This document shows, in pieces, positions 40,020-48,669 of a stretch of 64,000 nucleotides of DNA. The notes below the pieces were generated by a model. That model saw only the letters and a list, made by a program, of their open reading frames with translations. It was not told the DNA's origin and did not search any database. The translations under genes and the position numbers were made by a program. The DNA is from Clostridium sp. JN-1. GTDB lineage: Bacteria; Bacillota; Clostridia; Clostridiales; Clostridiaceae. The first letter of the stretch is position 1, and each line of letters begins with the position of its first letter. The stretch covers positions 1,674,001-1,738,000 of the forward strand of contig NZ_CP033465.1 of assembly GCF_003718715.1 (NCBI RefSeq), in the 5' to 3' direction.

Positions 40020-40047
40020 TATAAATTACTTATATAGAAACCATTAC

Positions 40048-41076
40048 CTAAAATAAATAATAATTTATATTATCATAAATTCCTTTAATTATTGCACCAA
40101 TTGGAATTGCAAGTACCATTCCCATAAATCCAGCTGCTTTTCCTCCAATAATAAGCAGTATTATAACCATAAGAGGATGCATACTAACACTGTCTCCAGT
40201 TACTTTAGGTGATATTATATTTCCCTCCACCTGCTGCAGCAAATAAAGCCAAATTGTAACCCATAATGCACTTTGAGGTGACTTAAGTAATGCTACAAGT
40301 ATAATTGGGACAGCCCCAAATACCGGTCCAAAATACGGAATTATATTCATAAATGCATTTAACATTGACAATATTACTGGAAAGTCTATTTTAAATACTA
40401 TAAGTATTATAAAAGTTGCTGCTCCAATAATTGCACACAAAAATAACTGACTCAATATATATTTTCCAAGTATTTTATCTATGTCTAAGCTTATTTTTTT
40501 TATTAAATTTCTGCTCTTTGCCGGAAAAAAATTTAATATTTTATTATTTATATTATCACCATCTGATAAAAAGTAATAGGATATTATAGGCACAATGGTT
40601 ACAACTACTATATTTTCTCCTAAATCCAATACTGAATCAAACAATTTCGTTACCATACTTACAACTTGATTGTTTACCTTAAGAGATAAGTTATTTACTA
40701 TCGTATAAATAGTTTTATTGCTGCTTATTAACTTTATCTTATAATAAAAGACATCTATAAACTTTTGTATACTGCTTATTGTATCACTTATATTAGAACT
40801 TTCTTTGGAAATAGACGGTATTAAAAGGCTAAAACTTAAAATAAATATAAATATTAATGCACATATAAGTATTAATGCACTGTTTGTATTTTTTATTCCA
40901 AGACCTTCTAAGTATTTTTGTATTGGTTTTAAGGTGTATGAAACTATAAATGAAATAAAAATCAAGTACATTACTTCCCTCATAACTGCGCTTTTTACTA
41001 AAAAATATATTATAATTAAGCTTATAAGTATCAAAAAGAAATACCTATATTTCTTGACTTTGCATTTTACATTCAT
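40048..41076 (-). CDS. AI-2E/PerM-family membrane transporter
   Basis: A 342-aa protein with about seven transmembrane helices arranged as in the AI-2E family: three at the N-terminus, a soluble region of about 100 residues, then helices containing NAFMNIIPYFGPVFGAVP and LQQVEGNIISPKVTG, the family's best conserved segments. Members export small molecules or Na+/H+-type ions, and the named AI-2 role fits only some. Its start lies inside the 3' end of the PRC-barrel gene (32-base overlap), so translation is probably coupled. Confidence 0.87.
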   Translation of the reverse strand: MNVKCKVKKYRYFFLILISLIIIYFLVKSAVMREVMYLIFISFIVSYTLKPIQKYLEGLGIKNTNSALILICALIFIFILSFSLLIPSISKESSNISDTISSIQKFIDVFYYKIKLISSNKTIYTIVNNLSLKVNNQVVSMVTKLFDSVLDLGENIVVVTIVPIISYYFLSDGDNINNKILNFFPAKSRNLIKKISLDIDKILGKYILSQLFLCAIIGAATFIILIVFKIDFPVILSMLNAFMNIIPYFGPVFGAVPIILVALLKSPQSALWVTIWLYLLQQVEGNIISPKVTGDSVSMHPLMVIILLIIGGKAAGFMGMVLAIPIGAIIKGIYDNINYYLF

Positions 41077-41569
41077 CTAAATCATCTTCCTTAAACAGCC
41101 GATGCGGTAAACTCAATAATTCTATATTTTCACTCCTTTTATTTAAGAAGATATTTTCATCTCCAAGTATTATATCTTTTACAAGTATTACCTTTTTGCC
41201 ATAGATAAAGTTAGTGATAATTCCTGTAGACACTATCAAGGCAGTCATGTTAAACTTTTCCTTATCAAACATAATATCCTCTACAATTCCAACTATATTT
41301 CCTGCTCTATCCCGTACATCAATACCCCTTATGTCTTTAAAATTTAAAAACTTATCTTTCCTTGCCTTTACAACTATCATGACTGAATTAAAGCTAACAA
41401 CATCTTCTAGCATTACACTAATATTGTTTTTAAACCAATTGTTAGATGATATGCTAAATCCGAGTATTCTCTTACTATCAAAATCTATAATCAAATCATT
41501 TATAATTCCCAGCTTTTTGCCACTTAAATCTACTACATCCATAAGCATAAAATCCTTAGATCTATACAT
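41045..41569 (-). CDS. PRC-barrel domain protein
   Basis: A 174-aa soluble protein with two PRC-barrel repeats: residues 1-75 (DVVDLSGKKLGIINDLIIDFDSKRILGFSI) and 78-150 (GIDVRDRAGNIVGIVEDIMFDKEKFNMTALIVS). PRC barrels occur in RimM and in photosynthetic reaction centres and mediate protein or RNA contacts. Homologues in clostridia often sit beside an AI-2E permease as here; the function is unknown. Confidence 0.82.
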   Translation of the reverse strand: MYRSKDFMLMDVVDLSGKKLGIINDLIIDFDSKRILGFSISSNNWFKNNISVMLEDVVSFNSVMIVVKARKDKFLNFKDIRGIDVRDRAGNIVGIVEDIMFDKEKFNMTALIVSTGIITNFIYGKKVILVKDIILGDENIFLNKRSENIELLSLPHRLFKEDDLDECKMQSQEI

Positions 41570-41635
41570 TTTAACATATCACTCCAATTTAATTTTTTAT
41601 AAACTTCTTATAATATTTTCTCCAAAGCAAAAAAA

Positions 41636-41664
41636 AATATAACCCCTTAAATAGGGGTTATATT
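41636..41664 (-). terminator. Terminator of the isc operon
   Basis: AATATAACCCC (41636-41646) pairs perfectly with GGGGTTATATT (41654-41664). A run of nine T follows on the minus strand. It ends 13 bases past the iscU stop. Confidence 0.92.
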
Positions 41665-41676
41665 AAAACAAGTTAT

Positions 41677-42108
41677 TTAATTTCCATGAACATGCTCATG
41701 AATAGTTTCTGAATGAGTTTTTACTTTCCATGGTTCTAATCCTACTGATTCTCTATAGTTATTTATTGCCTTGTGAATTGCTTCTTCTGCTAATACTGAG
41801 CAGTGTACTTTTACTGGTGGAAGTCCATCCAAAGCTTCTGCTACTGCTTTATTTGTAAGATTCCATGCCTCGTCTATTGTCTTTCCCTTTATAAGTTCAG
41901 TAGCCATACTTGAAGAAGCTATAGCTGAACCACATCCAAATGTTTTGAATTTAACATCTTTAATTATATTATCTTCGACTTTTATATACATTTTCATTAT
42001 ATCTCCACATTGTGGGTTACCAACTTCTCCAATACCATTAGCATCAGGAATTTCTCCTACATTTCTAGGATTTCTAAAATGATCCATAACTTTTTCACTG
42101 TACATCAT
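41677..42108 (-). CDS. iscU: Iron-sulfur cluster scaffold IscU/NifU-N
   Basis: A 143-aa scaffold for assembly of [2Fe-2S] clusters. The three cluster cysteines are C34 (NPQCGD, with Asp36), C59 (FGCGSA) and C103 (VHCSVLAEEA). The His-rich tail (HSETIHEHVHGN) is not typical of IscU and may bind metal. It is the third gene of an iscR-iscS-iscU operon, starting 3 bases after iscS. The hscA/hscB chaperone genes are absent, as in many Firmicutes. Confidence 0.94.
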   Translation of the reverse strand: MMYSEKVMDHFRNPRNVGEIPDANGIGEVGNPQCGDIMKMYIKVEDNIIKDVKFKTFGCGSAIASSSMATELIKGKTIDEAWNLTNKAVAEALDGLPPVKVHCSVLAEEAIHKAINNYRESVGLEPWKVKTHSETIHEHVHGN

Positions 42109-42111
42109 AAT

Positions 42112-43323
42112 TTATTTACCTTCTTTCTTTTCATTCTCTTTTTTTAAGAATTCTTCCCAAAGTGGTGACATAGCCCTTCTTCTTTCAACAACCTCTGGGA
42201 TTACTTTAAGAGCATAATCTACATCTTCTTCTGTAGTTCCTGCTCCAAGGCTTAACCTCATTGATCCATGTGCTACTTCATGCGGCAGTCCTAAAGATAA
42301 AAGTACATGTGATGGATTTAAGGAAGCAGATGCACAAGCACTTCCTGTAGAAATTTCTATTCCCTTATCATTTAAATCCAATAGAAGTGTTTCACCTTCT
42401 ATTCCTATAAAACTAAAGTTAGCATTTCCAGGTAATCTCTTATCCAAATCCTTTCCAACTGGACCATTTATCTTTGTATAAGGTATCATCTTTGGTATGT
42501 TTTCTAATAATTTATTTCTAAGCTTTGTTAGCCTTGCAGATTCTGATTCCATCTCTTGTGTTGCTAATTCAATTGCCTTTCCTATTCCAACTATTCCTGG
42601 AACATTTTCAGTAGAAGCTCTTTTCCCCTTCTCCTGTTCTCCTCCATGAATTAAATTTTCTATTTTTACACCTTTTCTCAAGTACATAGCTCCTATCCCC
42701 TTAGGTCCATAGAATTTATGTCCTGACATTGAAAGTGCATCTATGTTCATTGATTTTACATCTATCTTTACGTGAGTAACAGCTTGAACTGCATCAGTAT
42801 GAAAATATATATTATGTTCTTTGCATATCTTTCCTATTTCTTCTATAGGTTGAATTGTACCTACTTCATTGTTAGCAAACATTATTGAAACTAATATTGT
42901 CTTATCTGTAATTGCATTTTTCAAATCATCTAAGCTTATAAATCCATACTTATCTACTGGAAGATATGTTACATCAAACCCACTCTTTTCAAGAAACTTG
43001 CATGCATTTAATATAGCATGATGTTCTATTTTAGTAGTTATAATATGATTTCCTTTATTTTTATTTGCAAATGCTATACCTTTTAATATCCAGTTGTCGC
43101 TTTCCGAACCACCAGCTGTAAAAAATATTTCACTTTTTTCAGCATTTAAAGCTTTTGCAACTCTCCCTCTAGCTTTATCTATAGCCTTTTTAGGCTCATC
43201 TGAAATAGAATATAAAGAAGATGGATTTCCAAAGTACTCTGTAAAATACGGAAGCATTTCCTTTAGTACCTCCGGTTTAGTATAGGTAGTTGCTGAATAA
43301 TCCATATAAATTTTCTTATCCAT
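42112..43323 (-). CDS. iscS: Cysteine desulfurase IscS/NifS
   Basis: A 403-aa PLP enzyme supplying persulfide sulfur to IscU. It shows MDYSATTYTKPEV, GGSESDNWILKG, HTDAVQAVTH, Schiff-base Lys in SGHKFYGPKG and active Cys in STGSACASASL. Its start codon directly abuts the iscR stop. Similar to the desulfurase at 15948, so the two are paralogues: this one for Fe-S assembly, that one for tRNA thiolation (inferred from neighbours). Confidence 0.95.
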   Translation of the reverse strand: MDKKIYMDYSATTYTKPEVLKEMLPYFTEYFGNPSSLYSISDEPKKAIDKARGRVAKALNAEKSEIFFTAGGSESDNWILKGIAFANKNKGNHIITTKIEHHAILNACKFLEKSGFDVTYLPVDKYGFISLDDLKNAITDKTILVSIMFANNEVGTIQPIEEIGKICKEHNIYFHTDAVQAVTHVKIDVKSMNIDALSMSGHKFYGPKGIGAMYLRKGVKIENLIHGGEQEKGKRASTENVPGIVGIGKAIELATQEMESESARLTKLRNKLLENIPKMIPYTKINGPVGKDLDKRLPGNANFSFIGIEGETLLLDLNDKGIEISTGSACASASLNPSHVLLSLGLPHEVAHGSMRLSLGAGTTEEDVDYALKVIPEVVERRRAMSPLWEEFLKKENEKKEGK

Positions 43324-43773
43324 TTAAACATTATCTCCCTTCAATTTGTTTGAATTCATTTGTTTATAATCATCTACCATATCTTGAAGCGTAGTTGATT
43401 CCATAACGCTATCAATACTCTGTTTTATTCTAGCCCATAAAAGTCTTGTAGCACAATAATCTACATTACTACATACATTTTTTTTACTTGCATCTATGCA
43501 ATCTGATATTTCTACTGGTCCTTCTAAAATACCCATTACTTCTGCTACAGTTATATCTTTAGGACTTCTGCTCAAAATATAGCCTCCCTGAGCCCCTCTA
43601 ATACTTTTGATTAACCCAGATTTTCTAAGTGAAGAAAACAACTGTTCAAGATAATATTCAGATATATTTTGTCTTTCAGATATACTCTTTATAGACGACG
43701 GCCGTTCACCATAATGAATTGCCAAATCAACCATAGCTTTTACGCCATATCTTCCTTTAGTTGACAGCTTCAC
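43324..43773 (-). CDS. iscR: Rrf2-family Fe-S regulator IscR
   Basis: A 149-aa winged-helix regulator (MKLSTKGRYGVKAMVDLA, ISEYYLEQLFSSLRKSGLIKSIRGAQGGY). Three cysteines, C92, C101 and C107, match the IscR [2Fe-2S] ligand region, though the first gap is longer than in E. coli. It probably represses its own isc operon when clusters are plentiful. The start is GTG 43773. Confidence 0.9.
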   Translation of the reverse strand: MKLSTKGRYGVKAMVDLAIHYGERPSSIKSISERQNISEYYLEQLFSSLRKSGLIKSIRGAQGGYILSRSPKDITVAEVMGILEGPVEISDCIDASKKNVCSNVDYCATRLLWARIKQSIDSVMESTTLQDMVDDYKQMNSNKLKGDNV

Positions 43774-43821
43774 TTAACCACTTCCTTTAATGTTGAGTAT
43801 TTTACTACAATTTCTATTCTG

Positions 43822-43850
43822 ATAATATCAAATCCTAGTAAAGTTGTCAA
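43822..43850 (-). promoter_or_regulatory. Promoter of the isc operon
   Basis: Minus-strand TTGACA (43845-43850) and TATTAT (43822-43827) are 17 bases apart, 49 bases ahead of the iscR start. Overlapping ACTAGGATT and AATTGTAGT segments could be part of an Rrf2-type operator (tentative). Confidence 0.78.
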
Positions 43851-43868
43851 CAATAAAATTATTTTTTA

Positions 43869-45134
43869 TCAATCTTTTTTCTTGATTTTTTCCCAATATT
43901 GTTTACTTATTTGTTCTATTTTATTTGTTCCATAATCATAATAACTTTTATCCTTAATATTATCCGGCAAGTACTGCTGTTTTACATAGTGATTCTCATA
44001 GTCATGAGGATATTTGTACCCCTCCATTCTACCAAGTACCTTTGCGCCATCATAATGTCCGTCTCTCAAATAATTTGGTATTTGTCCTATATCAATATTA
44101 TTAATATCACTTAGAGCCCTATCAATGGCACAAATAGCTGAATTTGATTTTGGAGATACAGCTAAAAGTATGGCAGCTTCTGCAAGAGGTATTCTTGCTT
44201 CTGGAAGTCCTAATTGCACTGCCGAATCAACACATGCTTTTACTATTGAGATAGCTTGAGGATAAGCAAGACCTATATCTTCTGATGCAATAACTAAAAG
44301 TCTTCTGCATATTGATGTTAAATCGCCTGCTTTTATGAGAATTGCAAGGTAAAAAACAGCTGCATCAGGATCGCTGCCTCTTATTGATTTCTGAAAAGCA
44401 CTTAGGACATCATAGTGACTGTCACCATCTCTGTCATGATTTAATAATTTTTTTTGATTGAGTTCACAAATTGAATCAACAGTAATCTTTATCTCATCTT
44501 CCTTTTTACTGCAGCATAAGATAATTTCCATTATGTTCAGTGCACGTCTTAGATCTCCATTAGATAAGTTTGCTATGTAATATAATGCATCTTCATCATA
44601 TTTTATAAACTTATAACCTAAATCCTTTTTGCTGATTTCTATGCATCTACTTAATCCATTAACTATATCCTTTTGACTTAATGGTTTGAACTCTAGCACA
44701 AGACACCTGCTTAAAACAGCTTTAAATATATAAAAATAAGGATTTTCAGTAGTACTTCCTATAAGAGTTATTTGACCATTTTCAATAAACTCTAAAAGGC
44801 TTTGTTGTATTCTCTTAGTAAAATGATGAATTTCATCAATATAAAGTATCACACCATTGTAATTCATAATTGTATTTAAATCTTTTATTATATCTTTAAT
44901 GTCCTTTAATGAGTCAGTTGTTCCATTTAACTTATATAACTTTTTTCCAGTAGAAGATGCTATTATATTAGCTACTGTAGTCTTTCCTGTTCCAGGCGGT
45001 CCATAAAAGATCATATTCATCAAATGTCCAGAATCTATCATTTTCCTCAAGACTTTGCCCTTCCCAAGCAAATGACTTTGCCCTACAATTTCATCTATAT
45101 TCTTAGGTCTAATTTTATTAGCTAAAGGATTCAT
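43869..45134 (-). CDS. rarA: AAA ATPase RarA/MgsA (replication-associated recombination protein)
   Basis: A 421-aa AAA+ protein related to clamp loaders. Walker A is GPPGTGKTT (about residue 45), Walker B ILYIDEIHHF, sensor 1 STTENPYF, then SRCLVLEFKPL and NGDLRRALNIMEI (sensor 2). The C-terminal tetramerisation domain carries IRGSDPDAAVFYLA. It acts at stalled forks. It lies immediately upstream of the isc promoter but on its own transcript with the PHP gene. Confidence 0.93.
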   Translation of the reverse strand: MNPLANKIRPKNIDEIVGQSHLLGKGKVLRKMIDSGHLMNMIFYGPPGTGKTTVANIIASSTGKKLYKLNGTTDSLKDIKDIIKDLNTIMNYNGVILYIDEIHHFTKRIQQSLLEFIENGQITLIGSTTENPYFYIFKAVLSRCLVLEFKPLSQKDIVNGLSRCIEISKKDLGYKFIKYDEDALYYIANLSNGDLRRALNIMEIILCCSKKEDEIKITVDSICELNQKKLLNHDRDGDSHYDVLSAFQKSIRGSDPDAAVFYLAILIKAGDLTSICRRLLVIASEDIGLAYPQAISIVKACVDSAVQLGLPEARIPLAEAAILLAVSPKSNSAICAIDRALSDINNIDIGQIPNYLRDGHYDGAKVLGRMEGYKYPHDYENHYVKQQYLPDNIKDKSYYDYGTNKIEQISKQYWEKIKKKD

Positions 45135-45161
45135 ACAAAAACTCCCTTACTTTCTTCCATA

Positions 45162-45932
45162 CTAATATTTTTCATATTCTTTCTTTCTATCTTTAAAATA
45201 AACAATCTTAAGGCTGCAAATATCTGCTATTTCTATTGCAGATTTAAAGTTCATACCTACTGCATCTATGTTATGTGCATCTGATCCAACAGTTATGTCT
45301 TTTCCTCCTAATTCCCTAAATCTCTTATATATTGGAATTATATTATCTACAGCACTCTTTGTACCTAATCTTCTTGTATTAAGTTCTATACACTTATCCT
45401 TTTCTATAAGTGCTTTGAGTATAGAATCTATTAAATCTGAATAATCATTGTAATAAATTTCTTTGTCATCAAATTTAGCATACCTAGCTATATAATCTAT
45501 ATGTCCCATACTATCTATGAAGTTATACATTTTCACACAATCAAGCATGGTCTTAAAATACTTACTATAGGCTTGTTCTTTGGTTTTTCCATTATAATAT
45601 TTATCATAATAAATATCCATATTGTCAACTAAATGTATAGAACCTATGACATAATCAAAACAATTGCCTAATATTAATTTTTTGCTTTCAGCTTCACAAT
45701 CTTGTTTCATTCCTATTTCTATACCAAGTAGTAAATTAGATCCTCTATATTTTGAATACTCTTCAAAATACTTTTTTTCATCAAAGCAGAAGGATCCGTT
45801 TATTGGAAACTTTAAGTCCATATGATCAGTCACTATAATTGAAATTCCTTTATTTTGTGTATTAACTACTGCATCTTCTATTTTCATATTTGAATCAGTT
45901 GAGAATTTGGTATGGATATGCGTATCAAACAT
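45162..45932 (-). CDS. hisK: PHP-family histidinol phosphatase
   Basis: A 256-aa PHP-domain phosphatase. Metal ligands are visible in FDTHIHTKFSTDS, VTDHMDL, GIEIGM, IGSIHLVD, MGHIDYIAR and TVGSDAHNIDAVG. It should release phosphate from histidinol-phosphate, the step before HisD. It is separated from the his operon at 60-64 kb. GGAGG precedes ATG 45932. Some PHP relatives act on other phosphoesters, but the length and motifs fit HisK. Confidence 0.85.
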   Translation of the reverse strand: MFDTHIHTKFSTDSNMKIEDAVVNTQNKGISIIVTDHMDLKFPINGSFCFDEKKYFEEYSKYRGSNLLLGIEIGMKQDCEAESKKLILGNCFDYVIGSIHLVDNMDIYYDKYYNGKTKEQAYSKYFKTMLDCVKMYNFIDSMGHIDYIARYAKFDDKEIYYNDYSDLIDSILKALIEKDKCIELNTRRLGTKSAVDNIIPIYKRFRELGGKDITVGSDAHNIDAVGMNFKSAIEIADICSLKIVYFKDRKKEYEKY

Positions 45933-46259
45933 AAAAAAAGCCTCCTTAACAAAATGTTAACAATATAATTTTAAGTTTAATGATAATGTCATCAATATAA
46001 AGTAAATTTTACACTTCCAAAGTTAAAAAATAAAGGTAAATATTGAAGCTCAATACATTGACGATATATATATTTTTTTACTTTTATAAATTTCAATTTC
46101 ATAAATGTATATTTCATACATTCAAATATTAACCATATATTCAATAAATTATAATATAATTCTTCTTAAAACTTGAGTTTTTGTATATTTTAATGGTATA
46201 ATAAAAAACATTAGCAGATAAACAAATAATTTTTCAATTAATATTAGGGGGGAAAGCTA
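45933..46259 (+). promoter_or_regulatory. Intergenic region with the promoter of the 3D-domain gene
   Basis: Plus-strand TTGAGT (46173-46178) and TATAAT (46197-46202) are 18 bases apart, about 57 bases before the TTG start at 46260. The rest of this 327-base divergent region shows only AT-rich sequence and a small TTAAC/GTTAA palindrome near 45947; I see no other feature. Confidence 0.65.
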
Positions 46260-47267
46260 TTGAATAAGAAAATGCTATCTATTATTATGACGTTGATTTT
46301 AATGACAGTCATAAGTAGTAACGTTTTTGCTTCACCAAATACAAGCACATCTGATGAGTTAAAGCAAACTCAAAATGATAAAAAAGAAGTACAAACAAAA
46401 ATTCAAGATTTAAATAATCAAATTGATGATGTAATGAAAAATGTTGATAAAAATAAACAAGATATGAATAAAATTGCAAAAGACATGAAGAATACACAAG
46501 CTAAATTAGAAACTGCACAAAAAAATTCAAAAGCTCAAGAGGATTTATTTGCAAAAAGATTAAGAGCTATGTATATAAATGGTTCTGACACTTATCTTCA
46601 AGTTCTTTTATCATCTGAAAATCTAGGTGACTTTATATCAAGATTAGATATGGTCACGAGAGTAATAGGCTATGATAAAAACGTTGTCAACAAGCTAAAA
46701 TTGGAAAGACAAGCTATATCAGATCAAAAAAAAGCTTTAGATTCTGAAAATGCTAAGCTGCAAGCTCTGAAAACTACCAATGAAAGTAAGTTGTCAAAAT
46801 TAAACAATGATATAAAAGAACAAAAGGATCTTTTAGGCAAAGTAACAGAAAAAGAAGGCCAATTACTTGCAAAAGAGTCTGCATCTAAAGAAGCAGCCTC
46901 TGCTAAAGAAGTAGCCTCTGCAAAAAGCAGCCCAAGTTCTAGCGGTACATTATCACGTGGTACGTCAGGGTCAGGGTCTTCTTCATATTCACAAGTACTC
47001 GATATATGTGCAACTGCATACTCAGGTGATGGTATTACTGCATCTGGAACAGCAACTAAGAGAAATTCCGGCGGCTATAGTACTATAGCTGTAGATCCTA
47101 GAGTTATACCAATTGGATCAAGAGTTTATGTAGATGGATATGGTTATGCTGTTGCTGAAGATACAGGTGGAGACATAAAGGGAAATAGAATAGATGTGTT
47201 TTTCAACTCAGAAGCAGAAGCCCAAAACTGGGGCGTAAGACCTGTTAAAGTATATATACTTAATTAA
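46260..47267 (+). CDS. Secreted coiled-coil and 3D-domain cell-wall hydrolase-like protein
   Basis: A 335-aa exported protein. The signal peptide spans about residues 1-24 (cut near VFASP). A long coiled coil of the PcsB/CwlO type fills residues 30-215, followed by a Ser/Ala/Lys linker (KEAASAKEVASAK). A C-terminal 3D domain (about 245-335) carries the three Asp: VDPRVIPIGS, AEDTGGDIKGN and RIDVFF. 3D domains are found in Rpf/MltA-like lytic transglycosylases, so it probably cuts or remodels peptidoglycan. TTG 46260 has AGGGGGGAAAG upstream. A single gene with its own promoter and terminator. Confidence 0.88.
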   Translation: MNKKMLSIIMTLILMTVISSNVFASPNTSTSDELKQTQNDKKEVQTKIQDLNNQIDDVMKNVDKNKQDMNKIAKDMKNTQAKLETAQKNSKAQEDLFAKRLRAMYINGSDTYLQVLLSSENLGDFISRLDMVTRVIGYDKNVVNKLKLERQAISDQKKALDSENAKLQALKTTNESKLSKLNNDIKEQKDLLGKVTEKEGQLLAKESASKEAASAKEVASAKSSPSSSGTLSRGTSGSGSSSYSQVLDICATAYSGDGITASGTATKRNSGGYSTIAVDPRVIPIGSRVYVDGYGYAVAEDTGGDIKGNRIDVFFNSEAEAQNWGVRPVKVYILN

Positions 47268-47275
47268 GGTGATAT

Positions 47276-47312
47276 AGGCTGTCTAAATATGATTTTTAGA
47301 CAGCCTTATTTT
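47276..47312. terminator. Bidirectional terminator
   Basis: AGGCTGTCTAAA (47276-47287) pairs perfectly over 12 bp with TTTAGACAGCCT (47295-47306), then TATTTTTTA on the plus strand. It serves the 3D-domain gene and perhaps the converging SDR gene. Confidence 0.92.
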
Positions 47313-48077
47313 TTACTTCATTAACTTTTTTTGATATTTTCCAATCATCTTATATACTAAATTACGCGGCAGCTTAACTAACAACTTATTCATAATTCCA
47401 GGCACTATAACTTTTTTATTTTTTAATAATTGATGATATGCATCTTTAGCAACTTTATTTGGTGTCATTGAGGTTTTATTATCACGCTTACCTGCTCTTT
47501 TTGAAAAATTTGTTTTTGTTGCACCCGGACAAAGTGCTGATACTATAACATTATAAGGTTTAAGTTCTTCAGATATTGCTTGTGAAAAGGACAAAACATA
47601 TGCTTTTGTTGCATAATAAACTGCTGTAAAAGGTCCTGGAGAAAATGAACCTGTAGATGCTACATTCAATATCTTACCTTTTTTGCATTTTACCATATCT
47701 CTTGCAAATAGTTTTGTAAGTTCTGTTAAAGCAGCTATATTCAACTTTAGCATTGTTATATCATCATCTATAGACTTTTCATGAAATAAACCTACATATC
47801 CTATACCTGCATTATTTATAAGTATATCAACTTTTTTGCCCAATTTACTAATATTATTATATACATTTTGAGCTGCATTACTTTCACATAAATCCTGTTC
47901 TATAGTGTTTACTTCGATATCATATTTATCCATTAATTTATAAGCTAATTTATCTAACTTGTTTATGTTGCGTGCAATTAAAATAAGATTAAAATTATTT
48001 TCAGCAAATACTTTTGCAAGTTCATAACCTATTCCGCTGGATGCGCCTGTTATAAGTACTGTATCAAAATTATTCAC
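47313..48077 (-). CDS. Short-chain dehydrogenase/reductase
   Basis: A 254-aa classical SDR with NAD(P)-binding TGASSGIG (residues 10-17), NNAGIGYVG, catalytic Ser in NVASTGSFSPG and the YxxxK motif YYATKAY. The C-terminal 50 residues are Lys-rich with a hydrophobic helix (KLLVKLPRNLVYKMIG), as in the YqjQ/DltE-like group. The substrate is unknown. A second SDR of different type lies at 58204. Confidence 0.87.
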   Translation of the reverse strand: MNNFDTVLITGASSGIGYELAKVFAENNFNLILIARNINKLDKLAYKLMDKYDIEVNTIEQDLCESNAAQNVYNNISKLGKKVDILINNAGIGYVGLFHEKSIDDDITMLKLNIAALTELTKLFARDMVKCKKGKILNVASTGSFSPGPFTAVYYATKAYVLSFSQAISEELKPYNVIVSALCPGATKTNFSKRAGKRDNKTSMTPNKVAKDAYHQLLKNKKVIVPGIMNKLLVKLPRNLVYKMIGKYQKKLMK

Positions 48078-48254
48078 AAAATATCATCCCCAATTTATAT
48101 AAACTTTTTATTTATCTTTTTTTGAAAAATCCCTTGTAAATATTATACTAGCATAATACTTATCTATTTTCATCCAATTTTCTGCATCACATTGAGTATA
48201 TAATTAGATACTAAAATTCATGAAATAATTTGTAAGCATTTTCTTTATTGATAT

Positions 48255-48315
48255 AAAAGAACTCCTTCTTATAAATAATTGTAAAATTATTGTCAAGAAA
48301 GAGTTCTTTTTATTT
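48255..48315 (-). terminator. Hairpin closing the CoADR-HesB transcript
   Basis: AAAAGAACTC (48255-48264) and GAGTTCTTTT (48301-48310) form a perfect outer stem, continued by CTTCTT with AAGAAA and an inner ATAATT/AATTAT stem. T-runs follow on both strands. It lies 13 bases past the HesB-like stop. Confidence 0.75.
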
Positions 48316-48327
48316 AATACTTTATTT

Positions 48328-48627
48328 TTAACACGAGGAAGAACTTCCCCCGCTTATAGTAAATCCTTGATTGAACCAGCTGTTTGAGTAATCAATAACT
48401 GATCCATTTACATATGCTTCGAGATCCGAATTATAAACAACATTTATACCTTCTGAATTAATAACTACATCATCATTATTTTTTACCTCATCCAGAGCTA
48501 ATTGTAATCTTGGACCGCCTCAGCCATGACCCTCAAAACTAACTCTTAGCATTGCATTTTCAGTGTTTTTAGCTTTTTGTTTCATTTGATTAAACTTTTC
48601 AACTGCTTCTTTAGTAACCTTAACCAC
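48328..48627 (-). CDS. HesB/IscA-like protein with in-frame TGA: probable selenoprotein
   Basis: A 99-codon frame from GTG 48627 (AAAGGTGA six bases upstream) to TAA 48328-48330, broken only by a TGA at codon 36 (48520-48522). The flanks read RVSFEGHG, then TGA, then GGPRLQLALDE, the HesB/IscA-type segment in which homologues have Cys (or Sec in known HesB-like selenoproteins). The N-terminus KVTKEAVEKFNQMK and the rest of the frame keep normal codon use on both sides of the TGA, and the tail ends SGGSSSSC. A weak stem (TCCAAGA with TCTGGA, 11-base loop) lies just after the TGA where a bacterial SECIS belongs. It is 42 bases behind the sulfur-handling fusion gene. A simple nonsense mutation is the alternative. 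Confidence 0.75.
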
Positions 48628-48669
48628 AGTAATTCACCTTTCCTTCATAATTTTTATTTTAGCTATTAT

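Noticed and set aside
48520-48522. In-frame TGA read as a plain nonsense mutation
   Set aside because: The codon sits at the exact conserved Cys/Sec position and the downstream frame shows no decay; kept as the alternative explanation only.
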